A stretch of 40,514 bases of DNA from a virus, in the IMG/VR virus record IMGVR_UViG_3300005663_000105, positions 1 through 40,514 of that record; one strand, 5' to 3'. Shown piece after piece: positions 19,941 through 29,955 of the stretch. The translations under genes were made by a program, and so were the position numbers. How positions within the stretch are numbered: position 1 is the stretch's first letter; each line of letters begins with the position of its first letter. The notes below the pieces were generated by a model. It searched no databases. It worked only from the letters and a program-made list of their open reading frames with translations, and was not told the DNA's origin.

Positions 19941-22030
19941 TGGCGGTTATAGCAGAAGCAATTTTCGTGAGTGGTAGCACTGCTAGGGACTTTGACCCGG
20001 ATGTACACAATGGCAATGTATTTACAGTGACTGGCGGCGTCGCTGGAGATGCTTTCACACCGACTGGAGTTACTGTTCGTATGTCGTCGACTACTTCGCA
20101 CAGCGGAACTGTAAATATCTATGCCGCAGACGGGAGTGACGAGCCAACAGGAAATTCTTTAGCGTCTATGACTTTTCCTGCGACTAATTTTGGGGCTGAG
20201 GGGCCGCAGATATTCACCTTTACTTCTGCAACTACGGGGTCTATGGTGTTTGGTGGCTCATATTGTTTTATAGTGACAGCTGACGTGGCCTCTAATGACC
20301 TTAAAACGCACGCATCCATAACACTTTTGGTTATTGGCGACAGGATTCACTCAACTGATTTCGTAGCGTGGACACACACTCTTAACTTCACCACTTATTT
20401 TGAAATGCGCGGAGACCTTGTCTCAGCTGCCGACTTCACACCAAGTGATGTAAAGTACACACGCAAACTCGTAACTTTCTCTGCTAATAAGGTCTTCACT
20501 GGGTCAACACCCGCAGCCATGACCGAACTCACGGCTGCTGACGGTGACATCGATACGGGACAGCCTCTATCCGCCACCGAGGCATATGGAAAAGTGTTCG
20601 TGGCGAATGGCCCCAATCTCAAAGTAGCGGACTTTATAAATGTAAAGATAACAACCGCTTCATTGGGCTCTTCCGCGAACGCCCCGAACCACGGCAACAT
20701 CCTCACGGGGGGTACCTCGAGTGCCAAGATGTCAGTCGACTACATAAACGCAAATACTGGCGCCACGACTCTATACGGAAGTAGCTTAACGACCGCTTCC
20801 TTTTCAAGCGGGGAGACGGTGACCGGGACCAATACTGCTGGTAACGCAGTATCTTTCGTTACCAACTCCGCCGAAGCAACGGGGCCATTCTGGTACGATT
20901 GGACCGTTTATGCGAATGACACGACTACGTACGGCACATTACCAGACGAAGCCGATCTTGTGGAATTGCATATCGGGCGAGTATGGGTGAACAACGGCCA
21001 ATCTCCACATCAGTGGCATGCGTCTCGGCAAAACAATCCGTGGGACTGGAAGTTCGGTATAGACGACGTCGGTTCCAGTGTCAAGGGTAATGACACCGAT
21101 GCCGGTGAGGTGGGAGATATCCTTATCGATATGATCTCATATTCGGATGACTACATGGTTATGGGCGGGTCCGGTTCGCTTTACGTCATGATCGGGAACC
21201 CAACTGCCGGTGGAGAATTAAACAAACTGCGCAACACTGGTTTACTGGCTGCGAGAGCGTGGGATTGGGACGATGAGGGCAATCTATTTATGGTATCGAC
21301 TGAGGGCCTACTTATAATTCCGAGAGGTTTTGGACCGGCACAAAACCTTACGAGCAAGACGTATCCTGATTGGATTAAAGACATAGCCTACGATCCGACT
21401 ATTCATAGAATAATTGTGAAATACGACCCGGAGAACTTCGGTGTCCTGATAAGCAAGGTCACAACCGCTGATGGTACTAATACTGTGTGGTGGTACGACA
21501 TGCGAACCGGTGGGATCTTCATTGACGAATATCCGGAGGAGGCATCGTTTTTCAGCATGTGGAGATTTGAGGCAGATGATCCAGCTAATTCCGGTTTGCT
21601 GTTCGGGTGTAATGACGGTTATGTGAGGCGATATGATTCAACGCAGAAGAGTGACGACATCGGGGCAACCGATGAAGCGATAGATGCGCAGGTTGGGTTC
21701 GGGCCATTCAAGACGATGGAAACTGTGCGCAAAGCTGGTCGCGTGTCGAACATTGATGTAGAACTAGGCGGTGCCAATGACAACGCTTCCGATGATTCTG
21801 ATGACGTTACTATTAAGGTGTATGCTGCGGACAACCCGGACAAGATCGTGAAAGACATGACGACCGGGGCTACACCGAAATACACGAAGACGCATAAAGC
21901 GGCAGGACACCGTAAGGGAAATGTCGATCGCAGGAAAATACGTGGGCGGTGGTTCGGTATCGTCGTAGGAAACAACACAGCAGGCGAATCATTCTCCGTA
22001 GAGAAAGTAAGCCTAGACGCCATAAATTAA
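19940..22030 (+). CDS. tail nozzle-like structural protein, 696 aa
   Basis: Residues about 1-150 form an extra beta domain ('GVTVRMSSTTSHSGTVNIYA', 'FGGSYCFIVTADVAS') like those of adhesins. From about 165 on, the protein looks like the beta-propeller core of podovirus nozzle proteins: 'KVFVANGPNLKVAD', 'HIGRVWVNNGQSPHQWHASR' then 'QNNPWDW', 'YSDDYMVMGGSGSLYVM', 'GNLFMVSTEGLLIIPRG', 'SFFSMWRFEADDPANSGLLF'. The end has 'RKIRGRWFGIVVGNNTAGES', the usual closing strand. It forms the distal tail channel. It appears to continue the module encoded just upstream. Confidence 0.7.
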   Translation: MAVIAEAIFVSGSTARDFDPDVHNGNVFTVTGGVAGDAFTPTGVTVRMSSTTSHSGTVNIYAADGSDEPTGNSLASMTFPATNFGAEGPQIFTFTSATTGSMVFGGSYCFIVTADVASNDLKTHASITLLVIGDRIHSTDFVAWTHTLNFTTYFEMRGDLVSAADFTPSDVKYTRKLVTFSANKVFTGSTPAAMTELTAADGDIDTGQPLSATEAYGKVFVANGPNLKVADFINVKITTASLGSSANAPNHGNILTGGTSSAKMSVDYINANTGATTLYGSSLTTASFSSGETVTGTNTAGNAVSFVTNSAEATGPFWYDWTVYANDTTTYGTLPDEADLVELHIGRVWVNNGQSPHQWHASRQNNPWDWKFGIDDVGSSVKGNDTDAGEVGDILIDMISYSDDYMVMGGSGSLYVMIGNPTAGGELNKLRNTGLLAARAWDWDDEGNLFMVSTEGLLIIPRGFGPAQNLTSKTYPDWIKDIAYDPTIHRIIVKYDPENFGVLISKVTTADGTNTVWWYDMRTGGIFIDEYPEEASFFSMWRFEADDPANSGLLFGCNDGYVRRYDSTQKSDDIGATDEAIDAQVGFGPFKTMETVRKAGRVSNIDVELGGANDNASDDSDDVTIKVYAADNPDKIVKDMTTGATPKYTKTHKAAGHRKGNVDRRKIRGRWFGIVVGNNTAGESFSVEKVSLDAIN

Positions 22031-22040
22031 GGAGCGGGAC

Positions 22041-22802
22041 ATGTCATTACACAATTCCTTTCCGACGAAACCAACAAGCGGCATATCCCCTTTGTCTTCG
22101 GCAACAGGTTCCGCCAATTCTCTGCCGGACTTCGAAGAAATAAAGAAAATGCTAATGGGCAGTCAGCAGCAATTCTTAGATACCCAAGGCGGGATAATCG
22201 ACACACAGGCGAACAAAGCAGTGGAGCAGGGGGTCTCGAACATTATCGGTAGTGGTTTATCTGGGACGTCCGTAGCTGGTGGTCTGACAGCCGGTATACA
22301 AAATCAAGCAACCCAGGCAAAGACAGGCCTCGCATCGAGTACCCAGTTAGACACAAACCGCCTGCTCCTTCAATACATGGGCCTGTTGCAGGGCGCTAGT
22401 GACAGATCCGCCGACCGGACGTTGCGGGCTGATCAATCTCAAAGGAGCGGCGGCGGTGGGAGTCGTGCCGGAAGCGGTGGCGGCGGTGGAATAGGGGGTA
22501 GTGTCTTTGGTCCCTTCAAATTTGATCTACAAGGCATGGAGGGTACACTGCGTGGCCAAGGAGGAAATCAATTTGCGATGGCCGGGGCTGGACTTAAAGA
22601 AGGTATCGGGGCTGGACTTAAAGAAGGTGCTAACCAGACATTGCCCCCGCAGAAACTTGACTATGCCACCCGAAAGCGCAATCCATTTTACTACGTCGAC
22701 GTGCATGGAAAGGTTAAAACCCGCCCCAGGAGAGCAGTTGAACCGCTTGACAGGGGTACTAAACAACAAGCAGAAGCTCACGTCGCTGCCAGTGGGAGGT
22801 AA
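22041..22802 (+). CDS. putative internal or tail virion protein, 253 aa
   Basis: Helical middle (LPDFEEIKKMLMGSQQQFLD... and DTNRLLLQYMGLLQGASDRS), then a Gly/Ser linker (SGGGGSRAGSGGGGGIGG), then a 21-base direct repeat giving two AGLKEG(I/A) copies, and a basic C-terminus. In podoviruses, a small protein between the nozzle and fibre genes is often an internal or ejection component. That is inference from position. GGAGCGGG is upstream of the ATG. Confidence 0.55.
   Translation: MSLHNSFPTKPTSGISPLSSATGSANSLPDFEEIKKMLMGSQQQFLDTQGGIIDTQANKAVEQGVSNIIGSGLSGTSVAGGLTAGIQNQATQAKTGLASSTQLDTNRLLLQYMGLLQGASDRSADRTLRADQSQRSGGGGSRAGSGGGGGIGGSVFGPFKFDLQGMEGTLRGQGGNQFAMAGAGLKEGIGAGLKEGANQTLPPQKLDYATRKRNPFYYVDVHGKVKTRPRRAVEPLDRGTKQQAEAHVAASGR
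22584..22628 (+). repeat. 21-base direct repeat within virion gene
   Basis: Two perfect copies at 22584-22604 and 22608-22628, starting GGGGCTGGAC, with a 24-base period and in frame. Confidence 0.9.
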
Positions 22803-22807
22803 GGGTC

Positions 22808-25060
22808 ATGGCTAAACAGAATATAGGCATACTCATACCCTCGCCGCGCGTGGTCCATAAAGACGTGCGAACAGCCATACAGCAGATCGTGCAAAAGCTC
22901 GGGGCGAGTAGTTCGCCGACCCAGGTTGGACTGACCCTAACCGGTCTTGCCGCTTCTCGATTAGTGTGGACCAATGCGTCTAAGACACTGGCCTCTAAGG
23001 ATCTTGTCGATTTGGTAGCAGGTACAACCAATCAAATCATTGTGACCGATGACGCTGATGGATCGATTACTCTCTCCGCTCCACAAGATATCCATACGGG
23101 GGCCAGCCCCACATTCGCTGGGGCTACCATTACGAACGCGGCAGTGCTGGCTTCTGACTCCGTGGTGTTCCAACCCAATGCAGATTCTACGACGTTCCTT
23201 CAAGTCCTAGACGCTAACGGCGGAACGCCCGTCCTGAATGTGGATACGACGAATGGGAGAGTTAGTTTTGGAACAGCAAGTGCTCAAGAATTGGTTCATG
23301 TGGGAGCAGGAACAGGTGCATCTGCGATAACGGCAACCGATTTATTAGTAACAAGAGCTGGCCCAAGTAATTTATCAGTTAAAGACAGCACAAATGTTGT
23401 TGAGATATTTCTTTTTGCTTCCTCTGCTGGTGGAATCATGGGGACCGTCACAAATGATCCCTTAAATATCCAGACTAATAATACTAGTGCTATTTTTATT
23501 GACGCTTCTCAGAATGTCACGGTAGCCGGGGATATGTCCGTCGCGGGTGCACTCACAGCGACCTCCCATGGTGGAATAGTTGAGGCAAACCTGCTAGACA
23601 AGACTGCCGCTGAGACTATCGGCGGGGTATGGACATTCTCTAACGCATTAACCATTAGCAGGTCAGATGCTTCTGCGGATATTGTCCTTAAACGAGTTGA
23701 TGCTTTCGTGGACTTCAACCAAGATGTTGGAACGATTCAATTCCAAGGAGGTGAAGATGGTTCCGAGGAAGTGGTGGCACTCATCCAAGCTGTGCCATTT
23801 GATAATTGGACAAATACTTCATCTCCTACATCACTTGCCTTCCATACAACACCGGTTGGTGCAACAAGTGCCACAGAGCGAGTCAGAATCAATAGGGACG
23901 GCAGCGTAGGCATAGGCACGGGGAGCCCTCGAAAAGACCTGCATATAGAGAGTGTAGTCCCAACGATAAGACTGTCAGATTCAGATGCTGCAACGGACCT
24001 AGCAGTAGCAACTCTGATAGAGCTTTATCGCGGGAATAATACGAACAGGGTAGGGTTTTGGGGCATGGAGAGTTCCAGCAATAATACAATGAAACTCGCC
24101 ACTGATTATGCGGCTGGGGAGATAGCATTTTCTACGGGTTCTAGTGTTGAAGCTATGCGGATTAACTCCTCTCAGGTGGTAACTCTGACTAATGTGTTGA
24201 CTGTTCCTAACGGGGGGATGGGGGCTGGAAGCTTTACAGACGGCGGTGTTCTGCTAGGATCGGGTACCGGGGCTATTACAGCTATGGCCGTCCTGGCAGA
24301 TAGTGAAATGATTGTGGGGGATGGAACTACGGACCCCGTTGCCGAGTCGGGGTCTACGCTAAGAACGTCTATCGGTGTGTCTATAGGGTCAGACGTTCAG
24401 GCGTTCGACACTGGGCTCAACAACCTGGCCGCCGTGTCTATGGCAGCCGATAAGATGTACTACACTTCCGCTGACAACGTACACGTGGCTGCTGACCTGC
24501 CGTCATTCGGTAGGACGTTGATTGCTAATACCACGGCGGCATTGGCTAGGGCTGACTTAGGATTGGATACCGGGAATAGTCCTACGTTCACGAACTTGAC
24601 TCTAACTGGGGGTCAAATAGTATTCCCAGCCACACAAGTTCCAAGTTCAAATGCTAACACGCTCGATGATTACGAGGAGGGAACGTTCACTCCTACAGTG
24701 GTATTCACAGGCGGTTCCGGCACAATAACATATACTATTCAGAGTGGTTTTTATACTAAGATTGGTAGATCGGTATTTTTCTCAGTAGACATATTGACAG
24801 CTTCAATAGCCTCTCGTACGGGCAGTATGAGCATTGAGGCGTTGCCATTTACGAGCGCTTCTAACTCCGGGACAATAAATATGGGATTCTCTAGTGGGTT
24901 GGCGATCCCGGCGGGATATACACTAACGGGAATTGTGGCTGGGACTTCCGCTCGGATCGAGATGTACCTTTGGGATGGGACATCAGGACCATCACGCGTA
25001 CAAGAGACTGAGTGGACAAATAGCGGACGTGCAATTTTAACGGGTTACTACATAATATAA
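22808..25060 (+). CDS. tail fibre protein, 750 aa
   Basis: Short N-terminal attachment part (KDVRTAIQQIVQKLG), then long repetitive beta regions: 'DIHTGASPTFAGATITNAAV', 'NADSTTFLQVLDANGGTPVL' and 'VRINRDGSVGIGTGSPRKDL', all phrases common in phage fibres. Then 'VPNGGMGAGSFTDGGVLLGS', and a C-terminal head 'DDYEEGTFTPTVVFTGGSGT' then 'ITYTIQSGFYTKIGRSVFFS', a receptor-binding tip known from many fibres. It binds the host surface. No peptidase or chaperone residues were seen. GGGAGG is upstream of the ATG. Confidence 0.85.
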   Translation: MAKQNIGILIPSPRVVHKDVRTAIQQIVQKLGASSSPTQVGLTLTGLAASRLVWTNASKTLASKDLVDLVAGTTNQIIVTDDADGSITLSAPQDIHTGASPTFAGATITNAAVLASDSVVFQPNADSTTFLQVLDANGGTPVLNVDTTNGRVSFGTASAQELVHVGAGTGASAITATDLLVTRAGPSNLSVKDSTNVVEIFLFASSAGGIMGTVTNDPLNIQTNNTSAIFIDASQNVTVAGDMSVAGALTATSHGGIVEANLLDKTAAETIGGVWTFSNALTISRSDASADIVLKRVDAFVDFNQDVGTIQFQGGEDGSEEVVALIQAVPFDNWTNTSSPTSLAFHTTPVGATSATERVRINRDGSVGIGTGSPRKDLHIESVVPTIRLSDSDAATDLAVATLIELYRGNNTNRVGFWGMESSSNNTMKLATDYAAGEIAFSTGSSVEAMRINSSQVVTLTNVLTVPNGGMGAGSFTDGGVLLGSGTGAITAMAVLADSEMIVGDGTTDPVAESGSTLRTSIGVSIGSDVQAFDTGLNNLAAVSMAADKMYYTSADNVHVAADLPSFGRTLIANTTAALARADLGLDTGNSPTFTNLTLTGGQIVFPATQVPSSNANTLDDYEEGTFTPTVVFTGGSGTITYTIQSGFYTKIGRSVFFSVDILTASIASRTGSMSIEALPFTSASNSGTINMGFSSGLAIPAGYTLTGIVAGTSARIEMYLWDGTSGPSRVQETEWTNSGRAILTGYYII

Positions 25061-25069
25061 GGGGTTATC

Positions 25070-25231
25070 ATGGAGATCCAGGCAGATAAAGACGGACTGA
25101 CGGCACTTAGTGCTATTCTGAACAAGTTATTGGCCCACGACAAAGTGACAGATGAGGAGTTGGTTCCTCTGGCTATATTCAAACAAAGCATCAAGCCGAT
25201 CCCGGAACCCGATGGGAAAGAGGTGGAATAA
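25070..25231 (+). CDS. hypothetical protein, 53 aa
   Basis: MEIQADKDGLTALSAILNKL then LAHDKVTDEELVPLAIFKQS, ending in a Pro-rich tail. GGGG precedes the ATG by 7 bases. The stop overlaps the next start by one base (TAATG). Small helical protein, possibly an assembly accessory. Not recognised. Confidence 0.6.
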   Translation: MEIQADKDGLTALSAILNKLLAHDKVTDEELVPLAIFKQSIKPIPEPDGKEVE

Positions 25232-26259
25232 TGCCACAGGGTATGGTACAACTTAACGATGGTACGTGGGTTCCGGTAGGAGACGCGCCAGGTCCGAATA
25301 GCGTGACAGGTCCTACACGCGACATGCTGATCGAAAACCCACAACAGCCGCAGCCGCAACCCGAACCGCTGAATCAGATTGACCCGGGGACGTTCGCGCA
25401 GCAAGAAGTACGGAGTCAGTTCGATAACTTACAACGGAAAACGAACATACAGCGACGGCTTATAAACAAACAAAGGAAAGCAATGGGTCAAGAAAAATAC
25501 CTCGCCGCAGCCCAGAAGCTTGAAGCCGGTCACAAAAAACAGGCAGAAGACTTGTACCAGGATCACCAGCAAAAGATTGGTCTTATGGGCCGTATAGAAG
25601 ACCTGATATCCCAAGGCATCCTTGACGAGGGGCAAATCGCCGCAGCCCGAAACCTAATATCTCGGACCGCGTTTGGCAAAGAATTCGGTGACCTGTTTTC
25701 CCCGATCCCGGAGAAGGGCAAACAGGTCAACCCGTTTGCTCAGTTCAACGCCCTACAGAAACTAGAAAGCCAGGTGCAGGCGGATCAAGATAGGTTTAGG
25801 ACCCAAACAGAAACCAAAGGTAAGGGACTTGCCCTTGGGCCACCGCGAGAAGTGACCACTCTCTCTAAAAAAGACGGCCCCTTAACGGATGATTTCTCCA
25901 TAGTAGCGACATCCGTGTACAATCCTAAATTACAAACCACTACAGTAACCGGCGACGACCCGGCGGCCATGGCAGAATTCAGAAAGACGAAGAGTTTCCT
26001 GAACAACATCCGGCGTGCTATAATAGCAGAACGGGAAACATTTGGTATTTCGAGTAAGAGCACTGAAAACATGTTGCGGACATTTGGTAGAACCAACAGT
26101 GAAGGATCAACCGTCGGTGAACGTGTAATGAGTTCCGCAGTAGCTAACACTATCGCGAAGAAGCGAGCGACGACAAAAGCCGCAGAAACAGAATACCTGC
26201 GTAGGCGCAGAGCCGGGATGTCACAGGAAGAGGCGGCGAACGGGTTGGAACTCAGATAG
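25231..26259 (+). CDS. putative internal virion protein, 342 aa
   Basis: N-terminus Pro/Gln-rich (NPQQPQPQPEPLNQIDPG), middle strongly helical and charged (VRSQFDNLQRKTNIQRRLIN... KLEAGHKKQAEDLYQDHQQK), C-terminus basic (RRRRAGMSQEEAANGLELR). No enzymatic motif. The position after the fibre and before two large helical proteins fits the ejection-protein cluster of podoviruses. Function inferred only. Confidence 0.55.
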   Translation: MPQGMVQLNDGTWVPVGDAPGPNSVTGPTRDMLIENPQQPQPQPEPLNQIDPGTFAQQEVRSQFDNLQRKTNIQRRLINKQRKAMGQEKYLAAAQKLEAGHKKQAEDLYQDHQQKIGLMGRIEDLISQGILDEGQIAAARNLISRTAFGKEFGDLFSPIPEKGKQVNPFAQFNALQKLESQVQADQDRFRTQTETKGKGLALGPPREVTTLSKKDGPLTDDFSIVATSVYNPKLQTTTVTGDDPAAMAEFRKTKSFLNNIRRAIIAERETFGISSKSTENMLRTFGRTNSEGSTVGERVMSSAVANTIAKKRATTKAAETEYLRRRRAGMSQEEAANGLELR

Positions 26260-26267
26260 GAGGACCT

Positions 26268-28211
26268 ATGGGCTTTTTTGATGACCTAGATAGTAAACTT
26301 GGTTTCTCCGCCGCTACACAGCCTGTGGCTCCGCCCATCCAAGTGAACAGGCCTACCGACTCCTTTGACGACTTAGACAGGAAACTCGGCATAGTGTCAG
26401 ATGACCAAAAGACGGAGTATTTCCGCCTTGGCGGGGGTAAAACCAAGGAAGGTAGGCTCTTTCGCGGGGAGGTTATGCGCTCGTTTAGGGGGGGCGGTGC
26501 CGCCAAGAATGGTGGTGGTGTCGCCAAGAGTGGCGATTTAGAGACCCCCATAAGTCAGAAAGCCTGGTACAACCGGTTCGGCGTGGAAGGTGGGAGGGGT
26601 CTGGAGCGTGGCGGTATAATGATAAAGGCCGCGACGATGGACTTTGTCCTGAACCGGGGGGTGGGTGCTCTCGGTCTACTACCTACTGCGGCGTTAAAGC
26701 GACTGTCGCCGGAATTTCGGAAGCTGACGGAAGCTGGCGCCTTCGCAGCTAAACAGGTAGCTGAAGGGGCGGAAGCTCCCGAACTACAACGTGACCCCGA
26801 TTCCGGCATAGCTGGTTGGGTCGGGAGCCTGGGCGGTGAGGCACTCCCCGTGATGGTGGAGGCCACGATACTAGGCCTGGTGAACCCAGTGCTGGGCATG
26901 GCGTCCATTGGTGTTAATGAAGGATACTCGGGCTACACGGAAGCCAAGAAGCGCAATCTTTCTGAAGGGGAGGCCCGATTCGCAGGGGATGTAATCGGTG
27001 TAATCAATACTGCGCTGGAAACATTTCAGCTTAAGACCGCCTTTCAGCTCAGTAAAAAAGTGTTCTCGGCCCTCAAAGCCAAGGTAACCAAGAGCGTGAT
27101 AGCCAAGACGACCGTGAGCGGCGCCTTAAAGGAACTGCCCGCCACAATGATAAAGGAGGCCATGACGGAGGCCCTACAAGAACAGGCACCGATCTGGCTG
27201 CCTGAGATCATGGGAGGTACCGCGGCGGTTGACCCTGTCGGCCGGACAATCGGTTCCGCCATTGGCGGCGCAGTGCTAGGCCTAGGACCGGGCGGTGTCC
27301 GTGGAGCTGTACAGGGTTTGCGATCTAAAGCCGTCGCCGATGCGGAAGCCGCCGCTGATGCCGGCATTGACCTCGGGGCCACCAACACCGCGGCCCTGCG
27401 AGATATAGCCAAAGGTGAGGAGTCACAGGGAGGAGAACCGGTCCTCGCTGCGGACGCCAGCACTCCGGTCACCGAGCCGCCCGCAAATCTGAGCGTGGGA
27501 ACCAGGCCTGAAGACATGCCACCAGTCAAGAAAACACTCGCGGAGGTAACATCTGCCAGGACAAAGATGGTAAACCAAGATAGGGAAGCGATGGGCCTAT
27601 CGCCGATTCTTACCAAAGGAGGCGAAGACTTCTTGCAAACGCGGCAGCGGGCTATCGATAGTGGCCTTGTTGAAAAAGCGTCAGCGATTGCAGCATCGGT
27701 AAACAAAGACCCCAGAGCCATAGATCGTGTCGCAACCGGAGCCCTTGTACAAAGAATGGTAGAGTTGAAAGTTGGGATAGACCGGGTAAACGACAGCCTT
27801 GGCGGGCAACCGATCGCGTCAGACAGGATCGCCCTGGAACAAATGAACCAATTCGTGAGGGAATTCAACACGTTAAGCGCCGCCGTTATAAAATCTGGTT
27901 CGGAAGAGGGAAAGGATTTCGTGGCGAGAAAGCTGACACTCGATAAGAGTTACGACCTTGCCACTATCCAAGCACGGGCCAGAGCAGCGGCGGGTCAAGA
28001 GCTTACTGAACACGCCAAGGAACGAGTCCGAACCAACGTGAATGAACTGAGCGATACAGATAAGAGGCTGAAGGCCGAGCAGACGAAGTACAAGAAGTCG
28101 GTACTAAACGAGGCTGTTGTAAAACGCGCCAAGAGTAAGAATGTGCGAACGAAAGCCGAAATCTTGACCGATCTCAAGAGTTTGATCGAAAGGGGGTGCT
28201 ACGGTGGCTAA
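26268..28211 (+). CDS. putative ejection / internal virion protein, 647 aa
   Basis: The N-terminus has a repeated helix motif: 'GFFDDLDSKLGF' and 'DSFDDLDRKLGI'. Residues about 160-230 and 310-340 are rich in Gly, Ala and hydrophobic residues ('LPVMVEATILGLVNPVLGMA', 'TIGSAIGGAVLGLGPGGVRG') and could insert into a membrane. The rest is helical and charged. Such amphipathic large proteins form the trans-envelope channel in podoviruses. No lytic domain is visible. AGGAGG is just upstream, and it overlaps the next gene by 8 bases. Confidence 0.6.
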   Translation: MGFFDDLDSKLGFSAATQPVAPPIQVNRPTDSFDDLDRKLGIVSDDQKTEYFRLGGGKTKEGRLFRGEVMRSFRGGGAAKNGGGVAKSGDLETPISQKAWYNRFGVEGGRGLERGGIMIKAATMDFVLNRGVGALGLLPTAALKRLSPEFRKLTEAGAFAAKQVAEGAEAPELQRDPDSGIAGWVGSLGGEALPVMVEATILGLVNPVLGMASIGVNEGYSGYTEAKKRNLSEGEARFAGDVIGVINTALETFQLKTAFQLSKKVFSALKAKVTKSVIAKTTVSGALKELPATMIKEAMTEALQEQAPIWLPEIMGGTAAVDPVGRTIGSAIGGAVLGLGPGGVRGAVQGLRSKAVADAEAAADAGIDLGATNTAALRDIAKGEESQGGEPVLAADASTPVTEPPANLSVGTRPEDMPPVKKTLAEVTSARTKMVNQDREAMGLSPILTKGGEDFLQTRQRAIDSGLVEKASAIAASVNKDPRAIDRVATGALVQRMVELKVGIDRVNDSLGGQPIASDRIALEQMNQFVREFNTLSAAVIKSGSEEGKDFVARKLTLDKSYDLATIQARARAAAGQELTEHAKERVRTNVNELSDTDKRLKAEQTKYKKSVLNEAVVKRAKSKNVRTKAEILTDLKSLIERGCYGG

Positions 28212-29955
28212 GGATTGTTCCGATTTTTCTCAGTTGCTGCACGATCTTGTTGTGGCCGTCGTACAGGAAGATGCGTCGGTCCAAAATATAGACGGTGCCC
28301 TAGACGTCATCGCGGAGGATCTACCCAGCGTCACGCGTGACGACATCGTGGATTCCATCGTAGAAGTTCTTGAGTCACGAAAGAAAGCTGTGGTCGACGT
28401 TAAGAGGCGGCTTGCCGCTATAAAACGTGAAGCGAGGACCAATAAAAACCTGGACGCAACGGGGAAAGAACTCGCAAACGCGATCACAGAGGGGCGGCTT
28501 CCGATTGAAACGGCGAAGAAGAAGACCGAGCAGCCGAACGCTATAAAGGTGTTGCGGGGCCAAGTGGCAGACTTAAAGGCTCATCTAAAGAAGACGGAGC
28601 CCGCCCAGGTGCAGAGGCTCACTGAACAGGTAGCTGCCCTCGATGCGAAACTTAAACGAATGCAGAAGACCGGAGAGTTGCCCCAGAGTGGGGAACGGTT
28701 CGATATACCGCGGAAATCTGCGGAACACCTTAAGCTCGCCTCAGAAAAAAAGCTGCTACAACAGAGAATTGATAGGCACGTTGGGAGGTTGAGACCCCGG
28801 TCTATATTTGGACAAGTCGTTAGTGAGCTGCACAACTTGACCAAGTCCATAACCACCAGTGTCGATATTTCCGGCTTCGGACGGCAGGGGGGTATCCAGT
28901 TGGCTATGCATCCTATAAGGACAGCCAAAGCGTTTCCCACCATGATTCGTGCCCTGGCGACGAAGAAAGGATCGCGGAAAGCCTTCGACGATATACAAGA
29001 ATTAGAGGACTACGATTTAGCCGTTAGGCACAGCATATTTTTCAGTGACCCAGATGGCGATGTTACGTTGGGAGAAGAAAACATAAGGTCCGAATGGTCG
29101 CGGCACATACCTATCATATCGCACAGTAATAGGGCATATACGGCTATTCTCAACCAAGTTCGCATGGATTCGTTTAGCGCGCTGCTTAGGGCGTTCCCCC
29201 CGGACCCGTCTGTTGATCAAACAGCGGCGCTAGACAACCTGGCGGACTTCGTCAACGTGACAACAGGGCGCGGTAGCCTAGGGAGTTTGGAGAAAAACGC
29301 ACCGTTGCTTAACGCAGCTTTCTTCTCACCACGATGGATATCGAGCAGGTTCCAGTTCATATTTGGAAAGAATCTGTGGCAAGGACCTGGTAAGAAGGAA
29401 ACGCGCAGACTTCTTCTAGCAGAGTATGGCCGATACCTGGCCGGGAAAGCTATATTCCTGTGGTTAGCCGCCCAGCTAGGAGACTTCATAGTAGAAGACG
29501 ACCCCAACTCGTCCGATTTCTTAAAACTGAAGGAAAAGAACGGGAATACTAGATACGATGTAGTCGAGGGGCTGTCGCAAACGGCGGTTTTGATATCTAG
29601 AGCGATTTCGGGAAAAACAAAAAGTTCCGTGAGCGGCGAGGTACGGTCGTTATCCGGTTCAGGTTCCCGTGATTTGGGTGAAGTGGTTTTCGATTTTACC
29701 CGAAGTAAATTTTCACCGCTGCATGGTGCCGCCTGGGACATAATCGCAAGACAGAACGTAGTCGGGGAAACAACCACGGTAAAATCTGTAGCCAAGAGTC
29801 TCGTGACACCGTTATCGACCAGGGAAGTAGTACAATCGGTGATGGAACACGGCATACCAAGAGCAACCGCTGACACGATGGTGAGCATGCTCGGCGTCGG
29901 CGTACAGACATACGGACAGGACAGCAAAAGGAACAAAAGGAGGATCCTTCGATGA
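28204..29955 (+). CDS. large helical virion-associated protein, 583 aa, GTG start
   Basis: N-terminal helical region with coiled coils (QPNAIKVLRGQVADLKAHLK, residues about 105-170). From about 305: 'SNRAYTAILNQVRMDSFSAL', 'LADFVNVTTGRGSLGSL', 'LNAAFFSPRWISSRFQFIF', a phrase set I associate with polyvalent or ejection proteins carried by phages and other elements. A hydrophobic segment 'YLAGKAIFLWLAAQLGDFIV' follows. Likely an internal protein, with an uncertain family name. AAAGGGGG lies 7 bases before the GTG. Confidence 0.6.
   Translation: MAKDCSDFSQLLHDLVVAVVQEDASVQNIDGALDVIAEDLPSVTRDDIVDSIVEVLESRKKAVVDVKRRLAAIKREARTNKNLDATGKELANAITEGRLPIETAKKKTEQPNAIKVLRGQVADLKAHLKKTEPAQVQRLTEQVAALDAKLKRMQKTGELPQSGERFDIPRKSAEHLKLASEKKLLQQRIDRHVGRLRPRSIFGQVVSELHNLTKSITTSVDISGFGRQGGIQLAMHPIRTAKAFPTMIRALATKKGSRKAFDDIQELEDYDLAVRHSIFFSDPDGDVTLGEENIRSEWSRHIPIISHSNRAYTAILNQVRMDSFSALLRAFPPDPSVDQTAALDNLADFVNVTTGRGSLGSLEKNAPLLNAAFFSPRWISSRFQFIFGKNLWQGPGKKETRRLLLAEYGRYLAGKAIFLWLAAQLGDFIVEDDPNSSDFLKLKEKNGNTRYDVVEGLSQTAVLISRAISGKTKSSVSGEVRSLSGSGSRDLGEVVFDFTRSKFSPLHGAAWDIIARQNVVGETTTVKSVAKSLVTPLSTREVVQSVMEHGIPRATADTMVSMLGVGVQTYGQDSKRNKRRILR

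Noticed and set aside
27044-27871. 275-codon antisense frame inside the internal virion gene
   Set aside because: Low-complexity Ser/Pro/Ala-rich product opposite a clear gene, without start signals.
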